A stretch of 64,000 nt of DNA, taken from NCBI RefSeq assembly GCF_014647635.1, contig NZ_BMPO01000007.1:124001-188000 (forward strand), in the 5' to 3' direction. Of the stretch, positions 1-8,447 are shown one piece after another (the stretch's first letter is position 1; each line of letters begins with the position of its first letter). The notes under the pieces were generated by a model that saw nothing but the letters and a program-made list of their open reading frames with translations, had not been told where the DNA came from and did no database searches. The DNA is from Pseudomonas matsuisoli. Its GTDB lineage: Bacteria; Pseudomonadota; Gammaproteobacteria; Pseudomonadales; Pseudomonadaceae. Position numbers and translations under genes: made by a program.

Positions 1-19
1 GGTATCGGCTAACTCATAA

Positions 20-142
20 GCGATCGCCAGCAAGCTGGCTCCTACAAAAAGCCGTCCCTGCGTGGACCGTACCCCAATGTCCGACACGGGGGTTAGGGCC
101 GAAACGACACGCCCCTTGTAGGAGCTAGCTTGCTGGCGATCA
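20..142. repeat. Inverted pair of REP-like palindromic elements
   Basis: Two copies of a short element lie in opposite orientation at 20-46 (GCGATCGCCAGCAAGCTGGC followed by TCCTACA) and 116-142 (TTGTAGGAGC followed by TAGCTTGCTGGCGATC). Each has an internal palindrome (CCAGC...GCTGG). They match the general form of Pseudomonas REP/ERIC-like intergenic elements. The 70 bases between them show no coding signal. The pair sits downstream of the permease gene, where such elements often act as transcription or mRNA-end structures; that role is inferred. Confidence 0.7.
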
Positions 143-178
143 GGTTCTGGACGACAACACGTTTTCGCCTGCCTGAAC

Positions 179-206
179 GCGATCGCCCACATGTGGGCTC
201 CTACAG
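179..206. repeat. Single REP-like element
   Basis: A third element of the same family (GCGATCGCCCACATGTGGGC followed by TCCTACAG), with an ACATGT-centred palindrome, lies 14 bases beyond the stop codon of the permease gene. With the inverted pair at 20-142 it fills the first 219 bases, where I see no gene. Confidence 0.65.
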
Positions 207-219
207 AAGAGCTGCGCTG

Positions 220-1752
220 CTACCGTCGCTTGTGCGCGGGCAGCGTTTTGCCGGTGAAGTAGGTGGATGAGTTCCAGCGGGCGATGAGCATGAGCACCAG
301 CCCGAGCAACAGGATGGTGACGGCGACGATGAACACCAACCCAAGTCCTCCGACGTGCGAGCCGCTGCCGAAGTCGGGGGACATGCTGTCGATCGCGGTT
401 TGCCAGAAGATCACGGAAAGCAGCACACCGCCGACCAGGGGACATACCCCGCGCAGCAGGGCGTGGCGCAGGCTGTCGGTGAGGCTGTGGCGGAAATACC
501 AGACACAGGCGAACGCGGTCAGGGCGTAGTAGAAGCAGATCATCATGCCGAGCGCGGTGATGGTGTCGGCCAGCACGTTTTCACTGAGCGTGCGCATGGC
601 GACGTAGAACGCGGCAGTCGCAAGCCCTGCGCAGATCGTCGCGTAGCGCGGCGTCTGCGAGCGCGTCGAGACCTTGGCAAAGCGGCCGGGCACGGCGCCG
701 TAGTAACCCATGGCGAACAACGTCCGCGCCGGCGATATGAAGGTCGATTGCAGCGACGCAGCGGTACTCGCCAGCACGGCGATGGACATCAGGATCGCCA
801 GTGAGCCCATCACCGGCGTCGCCAAATGAGCGAAGACGTTTTCCTGAATTTCGGGATTGCCTAACCCCAAACCGGCGTCCCCAGTGCCCGCGAAGCGCAA
901 GGTCGCGGCGGCGGTCACGAGATACAACGCCAAAATCAGCAGCACGGTGATGGTGGCCGCACGGCCCGGCACCTTGTCACTGCCGACGGATTCTTCGCTG
1001 ACCGTCAGGCACACGTCCCAGCCCCAGAAGATGAAGATCGACAACGACAGCCCAGCGGCGAAGGCCGAGAACGACTCGATGTTGAAGGGGTTGAACCAGC
1101 TCCAGTCGAAGGCCACCCGCGCGCTGGCCGGCGTGTTCATGAAGGCGGCGATGGAGAAGCCGATCAGCACCAGCAGTTGCAGGGTGACGAGCACGTATTG
1201 CACGCCCATGGTCATGCCGATGCCGCGGCAGCAGATCCACACCGCCAGGCCAATGAACACGCAGCAGGTCAGCACATTCACCAGCAGGTTCTGACTCAAC
1301 GCGGCCAATGCCTCGTTGCCGGTGAGCTGCGAAAGAAAGAGATAGAAGAAGTCCACCGCCACACCGGCGAGATTGGAAAGCACGATGGTGGTCGCACTGA
1401 CGAGGCCCCAGCCACCGATCCAGCCGATGGTGGGTCCGAAGGCGCGGGCGGACCACGTGAATGACGTGCCGCTGTCCGGCTCGACCGCATTGAGTTCGCG
1501 GTAGCCCAACGCCACGAGCAGCATCGGAAGAAAGCCGACGATGAAGACCGCGGGCAGATAAACACCGACTTCGCGCACCGTTGGGCCCAGCGCGCCCGTC
1601 AACGTGTACACCGGGGCGATGGTGGAAATGCCCAACACCACGCAGCCGAGCAGCGTGACTTTCCCACGCGCCAGGCCTTTGGAGGAATTCGGGGAAACGA
1701 CGCTCGATTCCGCCAAAGGGCTACGGGATTCCGCCTGTGCGTAGTCAGTCAT
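220..1752 (-). CDS. APC-family amino acid/polyamine-type permease
   Basis: A 510-residue, strongly hydrophobic protein with about 12 predicted membrane spans. It would be an inner-membrane secondary transporter of the amino acid-polyamine-organocation superfamily. A hydrophilic N-terminal tail of about 25 residues is followed by GLARGKVTLLGCVVLGIS, then TIAPVYTLTGALGP, the typical first helix of the family with its glycine-rich unwound segment. Later helices carry WSARAFGP and GWGLV, typical of helix 3. The C-terminus is short and basic. The start at 1752 has only a weak AGG upstream. Neighbouring genes give no substrate clue: REP elements lie downstream and an unrelated small gene upstream. 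Family assignment is firm; the substrate is unknown. Confidence 0.85.
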   Translation of the reverse strand: MTDYAQAESRSPLAESSVVSPNSSKGLARGKVTLLGCVVLGISTIAPVYTLTGALGPTVREVGVYLPAVFIVGFLPMLLVALGYRELNAVEPDSGTSFTWSARAFGPTIGWIGGWGLVSATTIVLSNLAGVAVDFFYLFLSQLTGNEALAALSQNLLVNVLTCCVFIGLAVWICCRGIGMTMGVQYVLVTLQLLVLIGFSIAAFMNTPASARVAFDWSWFNPFNIESFSAFAAGLSLSIFIFWGWDVCLTVSEESVGSDKVPGRAATITVLLILALYLVTAAATLRFAGTGDAGLGLGNPEIQENVFAHLATPVMGSLAILMSIAVLASTAASLQSTFISPARTLFAMGYYGAVPGRFAKVSTRSQTPRYATICAGLATAAFYVAMRTLSENVLADTITALGMMICFYYALTAFACVWYFRHSLTDSLRHALLRGVCPLVGGVLLSVIFWQTAIDSMSPDFGSGSHVGGLGLVFIVAVTILLLGLVLMLIARWNSSTYFTGKTLPAHKRR

Positions 1753-1895
1753 TCGGTGCCTATTCGCTGCTAAACAAAGTCGCCCGGCTGCGTGATGGCC
1801 GCTTCGCCTTGGGGACGGCTATTCGGCAAGCGGAGAGGTGCGACGGTTCAAACGCCGGATACGGAGAATTGCCGCGGATGAGGCGGCTGGGAAAT

Positions 1896-1955
1896 GCGCG
1901 GGTTTCACCCGCCCTACGGAACCATGCATGCCTGTAGACCGGGTGAAACCCGGGG
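1896..1955. repeat. Inverted intergenic repeat (GCGGGTTTCACCCGC type)
   Basis: Two arms, GCGCGGGTTTCACCCGCC at 1896-1913 and GTAGACCGGGTGAAACCC at 1934-1951, form an imperfect inverted repeat. Each arm is itself near-palindromic. The same family recurs near 2626-2650 and 8546-8572. The 397-base gap 1753-2149 that holds this element has no convincing gene; the open frames on the minus strand there are rich in Arg/Pro/Ser and overlap the repeat. Confidence 0.6.
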
Positions 1956-2149
1956 GACGCATCCGCACATGGCGCTTCAACCGCGAAAGGAGATAAATCC
2001 GTAGAAACAGGTCGGGCGGCGATGCGTTTGCTTGAGAAAGCGATTTCACCGCCAGCACTTATCGTTAATTCAGCATCGTATTCGCGAACAAGATGATCGC
2101 AGCCCGACTGACCGCAGCCCGACTCACTCCTAAAACCGCCCCGCAAACC

Positions 2150-2374
2150 TCACTGCTCTTTCGCCAATCCACCCAACTGATCCACCAACTCATCGACGTG
2201 ATCCGGCATCCGCGGGGTCTTACTGAGCACCAGGCAGGGGGAATTGCCGATGTACTCCTCAATCAGGTACAGCGAATCACCGACATCGACGCCCATCTCC
2301 TGCAGCAATTCGTCCGGGATACGGATACCGCCGTCGCCGTCCCAATCCTCGATCAATACGCGTTTTGTCGTCAT
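2150..2374 (-). CDS. Orphan AbrB/MazE-like DNA-binding protein
   Basis: A 74-residue protein. The start at 2374 is chosen because AACGGAGGCACC, a strong ribosome binding site, precedes ATG; a longer upstream frame lacks this. The N-terminal half (MTTKRVLIEDWDGDGGIRIP followed by DELLQEMGVDVGDSLYL) has the pattern of the AbrB/MazE/SpoVT swapped-hairpin fold: a short strand, G-x-R-I-P, D-E-L-L, then G-V-x-V-G-D. In toxin-antitoxin modules such proteins neutralise a MazF-like toxin and repress their own promoter. No toxin gene follows in the 397 bases downstream, so it may be a solitary regulator or an antitoxin remnant. The fold call is fairly sure; the role is not. Confidence 0.65.
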   Translation of the reverse strand: MTTKRVLIEDWDGDGGIRIPDELLQEMGVDVGDSLYLIEEYIGNSPCLVLSKTPRMPDHVDELVDQLGGLAKEQ

Positions 2375-2580
2375 GGTGCCTCCGTTATCTGGCCGCACAG
2401 GGTAACGCAGTGGCGGTGTTGTGGCGTGCGCTCGAATCATTCTGTCGCAGGGATGGCCCTTAGTTGAAGCCAACCAGTCTGTGGGAGCGGGCATTGGTTT
2501 TTTCGTACTGGAGGGTGGAATCCCGAAGGGCTTCCACCGTTTACCGCAAGGCGTGTGGTTCGATGCGGCGGCGTGGTGAA

Positions 2581-2650
2581 CGGTAGATTACGCCACTGCG
2601 TGGCTAATCCACCCTACGTTAGAGATGCGCGGGTTGTACCCGCCCGACGA
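2581..2650. repeat. Intergenic palindromic repeats upstream of betI-like gene
   Basis: GGTAGATTACGCCACTGCG at 2582-2600 faces TGGCTAATCCACCCTACG at 2601-2618, an imperfect inverted repeat of the Pseudomonas 'GTAGGGTGGATTAGCC' type. A GCGGGTTGTACCCGC palindrome follows at about 2628-2642. The surrounding gap 2375-2733 (359 bases) otherwise shows no gene. The AbrB-like promoter and the promoter of the BetI-like gene must lie in it, but I cannot pick convincing -35/-10 boxes. Confidence 0.55.
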
Positions 2651-2733
2651 CAGAGGGCTTTGCGGTGCATCGGTTGCTCGCCCAACGGCATCGCCCCTAG
2701 ACTTCGGGTTTTCCCCGCATCGAAGAGCTCCCA

Positions 2734-3333
2734 ATGCCCAAGGTCGGAATGCAACCGATCCGCCGTTCCCAGTTAATCGCCGCGACGTTGGACGCGGTGG
2801 ACCAGGTCGGCATGAGTGACGCCAGCATCGCTTACATCGCCCGCATCGCGGGTGTCTCCACCGGCATCATCAGTCATTACTTCCAGGACAAGAACGGTTT
2901 GCTGGAAGCGACGATGCGCCACCTGATGACCGAGCTCAACAGCGCCATTCGGGCGCGCCGCGACACGCTACCGATCGACGACCCCGAAGCCCATTTGCGC
3001 GCGATCATCGAAGGTAACTTCGACGACAGTCAGGTCAGTGGGCCGGCAATGAAAACATGGCTCGCGTTCTGGGCGAGCAGCATGCATCACCCCAACTTGC
3101 GGCGCCTGCAACGCATCAATGACCACCGGCTGTATTCCAACCTGTGCGGGCAATTTCGCAAGGTCCTGCCGCAGGAGCAGGCTCGTCCAGCCGCGCGCGG
3201 TCTGGCGGCGCTCATCGATGGGTTATGGCTACGCGGCGCGTTGACGGGGCAGGAGTTCGACTCGCGCAATGCTGCGCGTATTGCCTTCGACTACCTGGCC
3301 TTCCAGCTCGGCAAGGCAGGGGCTGGCGACTGA
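2734..3333 (+). CDS. betI: BetI-like TetR-family repressor
   Basis: A 199-residue protein, close to the usual BetI length. BetI represses choline-to-glycine-betaine genes and is relieved by choline. The N-terminus [20 protein letters not shown] followed by AVDQVGM closely matches Pseudomonas BetI. The helix-turn-helix lies at about residues 27-50 ([20 protein letters not shown]), followed by [11 protein letters not shown]. The C-terminal ligand domain includes [15 protein letters not shown], a BetI-like signature. In pseudomonads betI usually heads betIBA, but here the next gene is a convergent LysR regulator whose stop lies 4 bases away, so betB and betA are missing locally. It may control distant betBA copies or be a paralogue with a different target. 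The ribosome site is weak (GAAGAG). Confidence 0.8.
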   Translation: MPKVGMQPIRRSQLIAATLDAVDQVGMSDASIAYIARIAGVSTGIISHYFQDKNGLLEATMRHLMTELNSAIRARRDTLPIDDPEAHLRAIIEGNFDDSQVSGPAMKTWLAFWASSMHHPNLRRLQRINDHRLYSNLCGQFRKVLPQEQARPAARGLAALIDGLWLRGALTGQEFDSRNAARIAFDYLAFQLGKAGAGD

Positions 3334-3336
3334 CCG

Positions 3337-4242
3337 TCAGCGCTCCGCCCAAGGCTGGCCGAGCATGGCATCGCTCAGGTAATCCAGAAAGCAGCTGATC
3401 CGCGATGCCAGGGCGGTATTGCGGTAGTACACCGCGTGAATGGGCTGGCGGCTTTCGAGCGTGTGCTCGGTCAGTATTTCCATCAAGGCGCCCTGCTCCC
3501 GGTCGTCCTGGGTCATGAAATCCGTCAGGCACACGATGCCGCTTCCGGCGAGGGCCAATTGGCGCACCGTCTCCCCGCTCGACGCCTTGATCACCGGTGA
3601 GATCGTATAACTGTCGCCATGCGCATGCCGAAGCGGCCAGCTGTTCAGGTTCTCCAGCCCGGTAAAGCCAATTAGGTGGTGGTTCGCGAGATCCTCCACG
3701 GTCATGGGTACGCCGTGCCGCTGTAGATAGTCAGGGCTTGCCAGTACGCGTATCCGACTGCTGCCCAGGGCACGCGCATGCAAGGTGGAATCGCGAAGAG
3801 GGCCAATGCGGATGGCGAGGTCGGTGCGTTCCTCCAACAAATCGATGTATTGCTCATTGCTGTTGAGCTCCAGTTCGATCTGCGGATAGCGCTCGCGAAA
3901 ACCGCGCATGAGGGGGATCAGCACGTGCAGTACGAAGACCGATGCCGCATTCACCCGCAACAGGCCGGACGGCTGTTGCGTGCGCAGGGCCATATGCTCC
4001 TCGGCATCTTCAACGCTGGCCAGGATGCCACGCGCTTGCCCGAGAAAGACGTCACCCTCCTCAGTCAGCTCCAACCGCCGCGTGGTGCGACGGAGCAGCG
4101 TGACGGCAAGCTTGTGCTCTAGCCGGCTCAGGCTGCGGCTGATCGCCGAAGCGGTCTGATCAAGCTGAGCTGCCGCCGCGCTGATCGAGCCACTCTCCAC
4201 GACACGTACGAACGCCTGCATTTCATCGAGCGTGATCTTCAT
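3337..4242 (-). CDS. LysR-family transcriptional regulator
   Basis: A 301-residue protein of usual LTTR length. The start at 4242 (MKITLDEMQAFVRVVESGS) gives the canonical beginning of the family; an in-frame start 37 codons upstream would add an atypical leader. The winged helix-turn-helix spans about residues 3-60 (ISAAAAQLDQTASAISRSLS followed by RLEHKLAVTLLRRTTRRLEL). The remainder is the two-lobed effector domain. It resembles the CrgA/DsdC-type group acting on nearby divergent operons. It is transcribed away from the paoABC-type genes across a shared 359-base region containing two operator-like palindromes, so control of that operon is the natural inference. It converges on the BetI-like gene with a 3-base gap. 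Confidence 0.85.
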   Translation of the reverse strand: MKITLDEMQAFVRVVESGSISAAAAQLDQTASAISRSLSRLEHKLAVTLLRRTTRRLELTEEGDVFLGQARGILASVEDAEEHMALRTQQPSGLLRVNAASVFVLHVLIPLMRGFRERYPQIELELNSNEQYIDLLEERTDLAIRIGPLRDSTLHARALGSSRIRVLASPDYLQRHGVPMTVEDLANHHLIGFTGLENLNSWPLRHAHGDSYTISPVIKASSGETVRQLALAGSGIVCLTDFMTQDDREQGALMEILTEHTLESRQPIHAVYYRNTALASRISCFLDYLSDAMLGQPWAER

Positions 4243-4601
4243 TTTCTCTGCCTTGATGCCACATACCTCTGTGGCCCACGAGTTCGGTGGCGAGCGCAAG
4301 AGGGTAACCCATTGATCCGGCAAGGGCTCTGCCAAATGGCGCCTGCCGGTCATCGTCTGGTTCGCGCGGGCCCCATAACAAATACGGACTTTTCTGTTAG
4401 CGGTGCGGTCCGTTCAAAACGGACTTGCTGAATCGAATAACGGTGAGCCGACCCGTGACCAACCTGAATGGGGCCGCTCACGCCCGCGCGATCATATCCG
4501 TCCGAGAACGGAGGAATAGCCGATGTCGGTGAACTGCCGCATCGAGTCGTCATCAGCTATCCGTCGTGTGCGCCTGAGTCGTCCTTTTGACGAGGATTTC
4601 C
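4243..4601. promoter_or_regulatory. Divergent control region between LysR gene and paoA, with two operator-like palindromes
   Basis: This 359-base region separates divergent genes. It contains a perfect palindrome GTCCGTTCAAAACGGAC at 4408-4424 and a related one, TCCGTCCGAGAACGGA, at 4497-4512. Both share TCCGT...ACGGA arms with a 5- or 6-base spacer, about eight helical turns apart. A further ACGGAC half-site lies at 4384-4389. LysR proteins typically bind such paired dyads between divergent promoters. Assignment to this LysR protein is inferred. Confidence 0.55.
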
Positions 4602-5222
4602 ATGAGCGACTCGATCCTTCCTGGCCGCCGGACTTTTCTCAAGTCCGTTGGTGTCTCCAGCCTTGCCGTCGCCGCCGCGCCCGCTTGGGTCCAAGCGGCC
4701 CAAGCCGTACGTGTCGATGACAGCGAACAACCGCTCAAACCCGGCGAGCAACGCATCAACCTCAAAGTGAACGGGCAGACCCACACGGTCAACGTGCCGG
4801 CCAACGCCGTACTGCTGGACGTGCTGCGTGACCGTTTGCAACTCACCGGTACCAAGAAAGGCTGCGACCACGGCCAATGCGGCGCCTGCACCTTGCACGT
4901 GAATGGCGTGGCGGTGAACTCCTGCCTGTCGCTCGCCGTCAGCCACGACGGTGACGAGATCACCACCATCGAAGGCCTGGAAAAAGACGGCACGCTCCAT
5001 CCCGTCCAAGAGGCCTTCTGGGAGCACGACGCCTACCAGTGCGGTTACTGCACGTCCGGGCAGATCATGAGCGCGGTCGCGATTATCAACGACCCGGCGA
5101 TCGGCACGGATGACGCAAGCGTCCGTGAAGCCATGAGCGGCAACATCTGCCGCTGCGGCGCCTACAAGAACATCCTGTCCGCCGTGCAATCGGCACGCGA
5201 GAAAATGAAGGGGGCCAGCTAA
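4602..5222 (+). CDS. paoA: Periplasmic aldehyde oxidoreductase, [2Fe-2S] subunit (PaoA-like)
   Basis: A 206-residue electron-transfer subunit of a xanthine-oxidase-family molybdoenzyme. The start at 4602 is preceded by GAGGATTTCC; a TTG five codons upstream in the same frame has no such signal. A twin-arginine leader is present (GRRTFLKSVG at residues 8-17, then a hydrophobic Ala-rich stretch to about residue 35), so the complex is probably exported folded. The plant-type ferredoxin cluster uses Cys88, Cys93, Cys96 and Cys108. The second cluster uses Cys147, Cys150, Cys183 and Cys185 (QCGYC...NICRCGAY). The stop codon overlaps the start of the FAD-subunit gene (TAATG). Order and sizes match E. 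coli paoABC (yagTSR), which oxidises aromatic aldehydes. Confidence 0.88.
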   Translation: MSDSILPGRRTFLKSVGVSSLAVAAAPAWVQAAQAVRVDDSEQPLKPGEQRINLKVNGQTHTVNVPANAVLLDVLRDRLQLTGTKKGCDHGQCGACTLHVNGVAVNSCLSLAVSHDGDEITTIEGLEKDGTLHPVQEAFWEHDAYQCGYCTSGQIMSAVAIINDPAIGTDDASVREAMSGNICRCGAYKNILSAVQSAREKMKGAS

Positions 5223-6211
5223 TGCGTACCTTCCAATTCGATAAAGCGACCGATACCGAACAGGCGCTGAAAGCCGCTGGAGCGGAGCAGGCCATGTTTT
5301 TGGCAGGCGGTACCACCCTGCTCGATCTCGTCAAACTCGATGTGATGCAGCCCGAAAGGCTGGTGGACGTCAACCGCCTGCCACTGAACAAGATCGAGAC
5401 GCTGTCGGATGGCCGCGTGCGCATCGGTGCGCTGGTGACCAACACCACGTTGGCGCGCGATGAGCACATCGTCGAGCACTACCCCGTGCTTTCCCAGGCA
5501 TTGCTATCGGGTGCCACGACCCAGTTACGCAACAAGGCAACGACGGCCGGCAACGTCATGCAGCGTGTGCGTTGCCACTACTTCCGTGACAACGTTTCGC
5601 CCTGCAACAAACGTGAGCCGGGTAGCGGCTGCTCCGCCATCGAAGGCGACAACCGTTCGGTACACGCGGTCCTTGGCACCAGCGAACACTGCATCGCAAC
5701 GCACCCATCGGACATGTGCGTCGCCATGGCGGCCATCGGCGCGACCGTGCAGGTACAGGGGCCGAAGGGAGAGCGTGAGATCGATTTTCTCGATTACCAC
5801 CTGCTGCCGGGAGACACACCGGAGCGCGAACACGCCCTGCAACCCGGCGAGCTCATCACGCATATCGTTCTCGCCGCGCCCTTGGCGGACAGCCGTTCGG
5901 CCTATTTGAAACTACGTGATCGCGCGTCGTACCAGTTCGCCCTGGCATCGAGCGCCATCATCGTCAGGCTACAAGGCGACCGCATCGCCGAGGCCCGTAT
6001 CGCCCTGGGCGGCGTCGGTACCAAACCCTGGCGCGCAACCGAAGCCGAGCAAGCGCTGCGAGGGCAACCGGCGACCGAGGACAGCTTCCGCCGTGCGGCG
6101 GATGTCGCGATGCAGGGCGCCAAACCCTATCGCCAGAACGCCTACAAGATCCCGCTGGCCAAGCAGGCCATCGTCCGCAACCTGCAAACACTCACGGGAG
6201 CAGTGGCATGA
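5222..6211 (+). CDS. paoB: Periplasmic aldehyde oxidoreductase, FAD subunit (PaoB-like)
   Basis: A 329-residue FAD-binding middle subunit of the molybdenum hydroxylase. The FAD pyrophosphate loop is visible as FLAGGTTLLDLVKLDV (residues 26-41), and a second flavin-contact segment is ATTAGNVMQRVRC (107-118). Cys118, Cys128, Cys137 and Cys157 are placed as in the extra [4Fe-4S] cluster that distinguishes PaoB-type subunits from ordinary xanthine dehydrogenase FAD subunits. There is no signal peptide of its own; co-export with the Tat-bearing small subunit is the accepted model for the family. It overlaps paoA by one base and paoC by four (ATGA), so the three are translationally coupled. Confidence 0.87.
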   Translation: MRTFQFDKATDTEQALKAAGAEQAMFLAGGTTLLDLVKLDVMQPERLVDVNRLPLNKIETLSDGRVRIGALVTNTTLARDEHIVEHYPVLSQALLSGATTQLRNKATTAGNVMQRVRCHYFRDNVSPCNKREPGSGCSAIEGDNRSVHAVLGTSEHCIATHPSDMCVAMAAIGATVQVQGPKGEREIDFLDYHLLPGDTPEREHALQPGELITHIVLAAPLADSRSAYLKLRDRASYQFALASSAIIVRLQGDRIAEARIALGGVGTKPWRATEAEQALRGQPATEDSFRRAADVAMQGAKPYRQNAYKIPLAKQAIVRNLQTLTGAVA

Positions 6212-8433
6212 ACGACATCATCGGCGCCGCGCCCAAGCGGGTAGACGGACGGCTCAAGGTCACCGGCAAGGCGCAATACGCCGCGGACCACGGCCTGGAC
6301 CGAATGGCATTCGCCTACGGCGTGTACAGCACCATCGCCAATGGCCGTGTCACCCGCATCGACGTAGACGAAGCTCGGCGCATGCCGGGCGTGCTCGATA
6401 TCTTTCACCATGGCCATTTTGCCGACCTCTACCGTCCCCCGAGCATGCAGATGAATCCTGCGCAGATCGAGCGGCTGGTGAAGGTGGACGAAACCCGGCT
6501 GCCTTTCGAGGACGACCGGGTGTATTACGCGGGCCAGTTCGTCGCCATCGTCGTGGCCGACTCGTTCGAGCAGGCGCGCGCGGCGGCCTACAAGGTCAAG
6601 GTCGACTACAAGGAAGAGCCCGCCGTGGCCACGCTCGGGCAGGCGAAGAAGGCGCAGTCGCCGCAGTCGTCCGGCAGTGATTACTCACGCGGCAACGCGG
6701 CAACGGCCTTCGACAGCGCCACGAAAAAGATCGATGCGACCTACACCACACCGGTGGAAACGCACAACCCAATGGAAATGCACGCCACAACGGCGTACTG
6801 GGAAGGCGACCGGCTGTTCGTTTACGAAGCCACGCAGTCCGTGGTCGTGCACCGCAACACCCTCGCCCGCATCTTTGGGTTGAGCCCGGACAAAGTCGAA
6901 CTGCGCGCGCCCTTCATCGGCTCCGGCTTCGGCGGCAAGCTCTGGGCCTGGCCGCACTCCGCTGCCACCTGTGCGGCGGCGCGTGCGGTAAAACGCCCGG
7001 TGCAATTCGTCCTGCCGCGCCCACAGATGTTCACCACGGTGGGTCATCGCCCGGAAACCGAGCAACGTATGCGGCTGGCCACCGACAGCAAGGGCAAACT
7101 GGTTTCAGTTCGCCACGAGTCCATCAACGGCACCTCGTTCACCGACCCGTACAGCGAAACCTGCGGCAGCGTGACGAAAAGCCTCTACAGCTGCCCGAAC
7201 CTGGCCGTCACCCATTCGACATTACAGGTGCATCACGGCACGCCCACCTCAATGCGGGCGCCTGGCGCTGCGCCGGGACTGTTCGCCCTGGAATCGGCGA
7301 TGGATGAAATGGCCGAGGCAATCGGCATGGACCCACTGGCCTTCCGCAAGCTGAACGCCTCCACCCGTGACGAAGGCAAGGACCTGCCGTGGTCGAGCAA
7401 TCATTTGCAAGAAGCGTTCGACAAAGGTGCGGCGAAATTCGGCTGGGACAAGCGCACGCCCGCGCCCGGTTCGATGCGCGAGGGCCACGAAATCATCGGC
7501 TATGGCGTTGCAGCCTGTAATTGGGACGCCCTGCGCTGCTCCAGCGACGCGCGTGTTTCGCTACGGGCCGATGGCACGGCGTTCGTGACTTGCGGCGCCC
7601 AGGACATTGGCACCGGGACGTACACCATCGTCGCGCAGACGGTGAGCAAGATCTCCGGGCTTCCGTTGGAGAAGATCACCGTGCAGCTCGGTGATTCGTC
7701 GTTCCCTCCGGGCCCGGTGTCGGGTGGTTCATGGGCGACCGCAAGCATCCTACCGGCGGTCGCGGAAGCCACGCGTGATGCCATCGAGCAGCTCAAGGGC
7801 TTTGCCGTCGAAAACGGCCCGTTCAAGGGGGCAGACGCGAAAGCGCTGCAATTCGCTGAGGGCCGCCTGGTCAATGGCAACGATACGTTGGACTTCGGCC
7901 ATTTCCTGCGTGAGCAGCGCCTTGGCAGTGCCGAGGGCGAGGCCCACACGGGCGTGGCCGACGGCGATGTGTCCATCCGTTCCTTCGGTGTGCATTTCGT
8001 AGAAGTTCGTTGGGATCCCGGTATTTCCCGCCTACGCGTGGCCCGGGTAGTCAGCGCGATAGATGCCGGCCAGGTCATCAATGAAAAAGCGGCGTTGAAT
8101 CAGGTCGAAGGCGCGATCGTCATGGCCATCGGCATGGCAATGTTCGAAGCGACGCACTACGACGAGCGTAATGGCCGCCCGACCAATAACGACTACGCCG
8201 AGTACATGGTGCCGGTGCATGCCGACCAGCCGCCGGAGATGGACATCATGCTGCTGGATTACCCGGACTATGCCCTGAACGAGTTTGGCGCACGAGGAAT
8301 CGGCGAGATCGGTACGACTGGACTTGCCGCGGCTATCGCCAACGCGGTGCACCATGCGACCGGCAAACGTATTCGCGATCTGCCGATTACGTTGGATAAG
8401 TTGATGGAGGATGCGCCGCGGGTAACGGCGTAA
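6208..8433 (+). CDS. paoC: Periplasmic aldehyde oxidoreductase, molybdenum-cofactor subunit (PaoC-like)
   Basis: A 741-residue catalytic subunit, near the 732 of E. coli PaoC. The first domain begins with KRVDGRLKVTGKAQYAADHG, typical of aldehyde oxidase/xanthine dehydrogenase large subunits. The cofactor domain contains GSGFGGKLWAWPHS and, near the C-terminus, the catalytic glutamate in GARGIGEIGTTG (Glu700 by my count). The enzyme would hydroxylate aldehydes to acids using a molybdopterin cytosine dinucleotide cofactor. The operon ends here: the usual fourth gene, the XdhC/PaoD-type chaperone that inserts the sulfurated cofactor, does not follow; intergenic repeats and a convergent gene do. 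A distant chaperone must serve it if the enzyme is active. Confidence 0.88.
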   Translation: MNDIIGAAPKRVDGRLKVTGKAQYAADHGLDRMAFAYGVYSTIANGRVTRIDVDEARRMPGVLDIFHHGHFADLYRPPSMQMNPAQIERLVKVDETRLPFEDDRVYYAGQFVAIVVADSFEQARAAAYKVKVDYKEEPAVATLGQAKKAQSPQSSGSDYSRGNAATAFDSATKKIDATYTTPVETHNPMEMHATTAYWEGDRLFVYEATQSVVVHRNTLARIFGLSPDKVELRAPFIGSGFGGKLWAWPHSAATCAAARAVKRPVQFVLPRPQMFTTVGHRPETEQRMRLATDSKGKLVSVRHESINGTSFTDPYSETCGSVTKSLYSCPNLAVTHSTLQVHHGTPTSMRAPGAAPGLFALESAMDEMAEAIGMDPLAFRKLNASTRDEGKDLPWSSNHLQEAFDKGAAKFGWDKRTPAPGSMREGHEIIGYGVAACNWDALRCSSDARVSLRADGTAFVTCGAQDIGTGTYTIVAQTVSKISGLPLEKITVQLGDSSFPPGPVSGGSWATASILPAVAEATRDAIEQLKGFAVENGPFKGADAKALQFAEGRLVNGNDTLDFGHFLREQRLGSAEGEAHTGVADGDVSIRSFGVHFVEVRWDPGISRLRVARVVSAIDAGQVINEKAALNQVEGAIVMAIGMAMFEATHYDERNGRPTNNDYAEYMVPVHADQPPEMDIMLLDYPDYALNEFGARGIGEIGTTGLAAAIANAVHHATGKRIRDLPITLDKLMEDAPRVTA

Positions 8434-8447
8434 AGCCATCGTTAATC

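Noticed and set aside
1760-2146. A 128-codon minus-strand frame between the permease and the AbrB-like gene, considered as a toxin partner
   Set aside because: It overlaps an intergenic inverted repeat, is rich in Arg/Pro/Ser, resembles no toxin fold and has no ribosome site.
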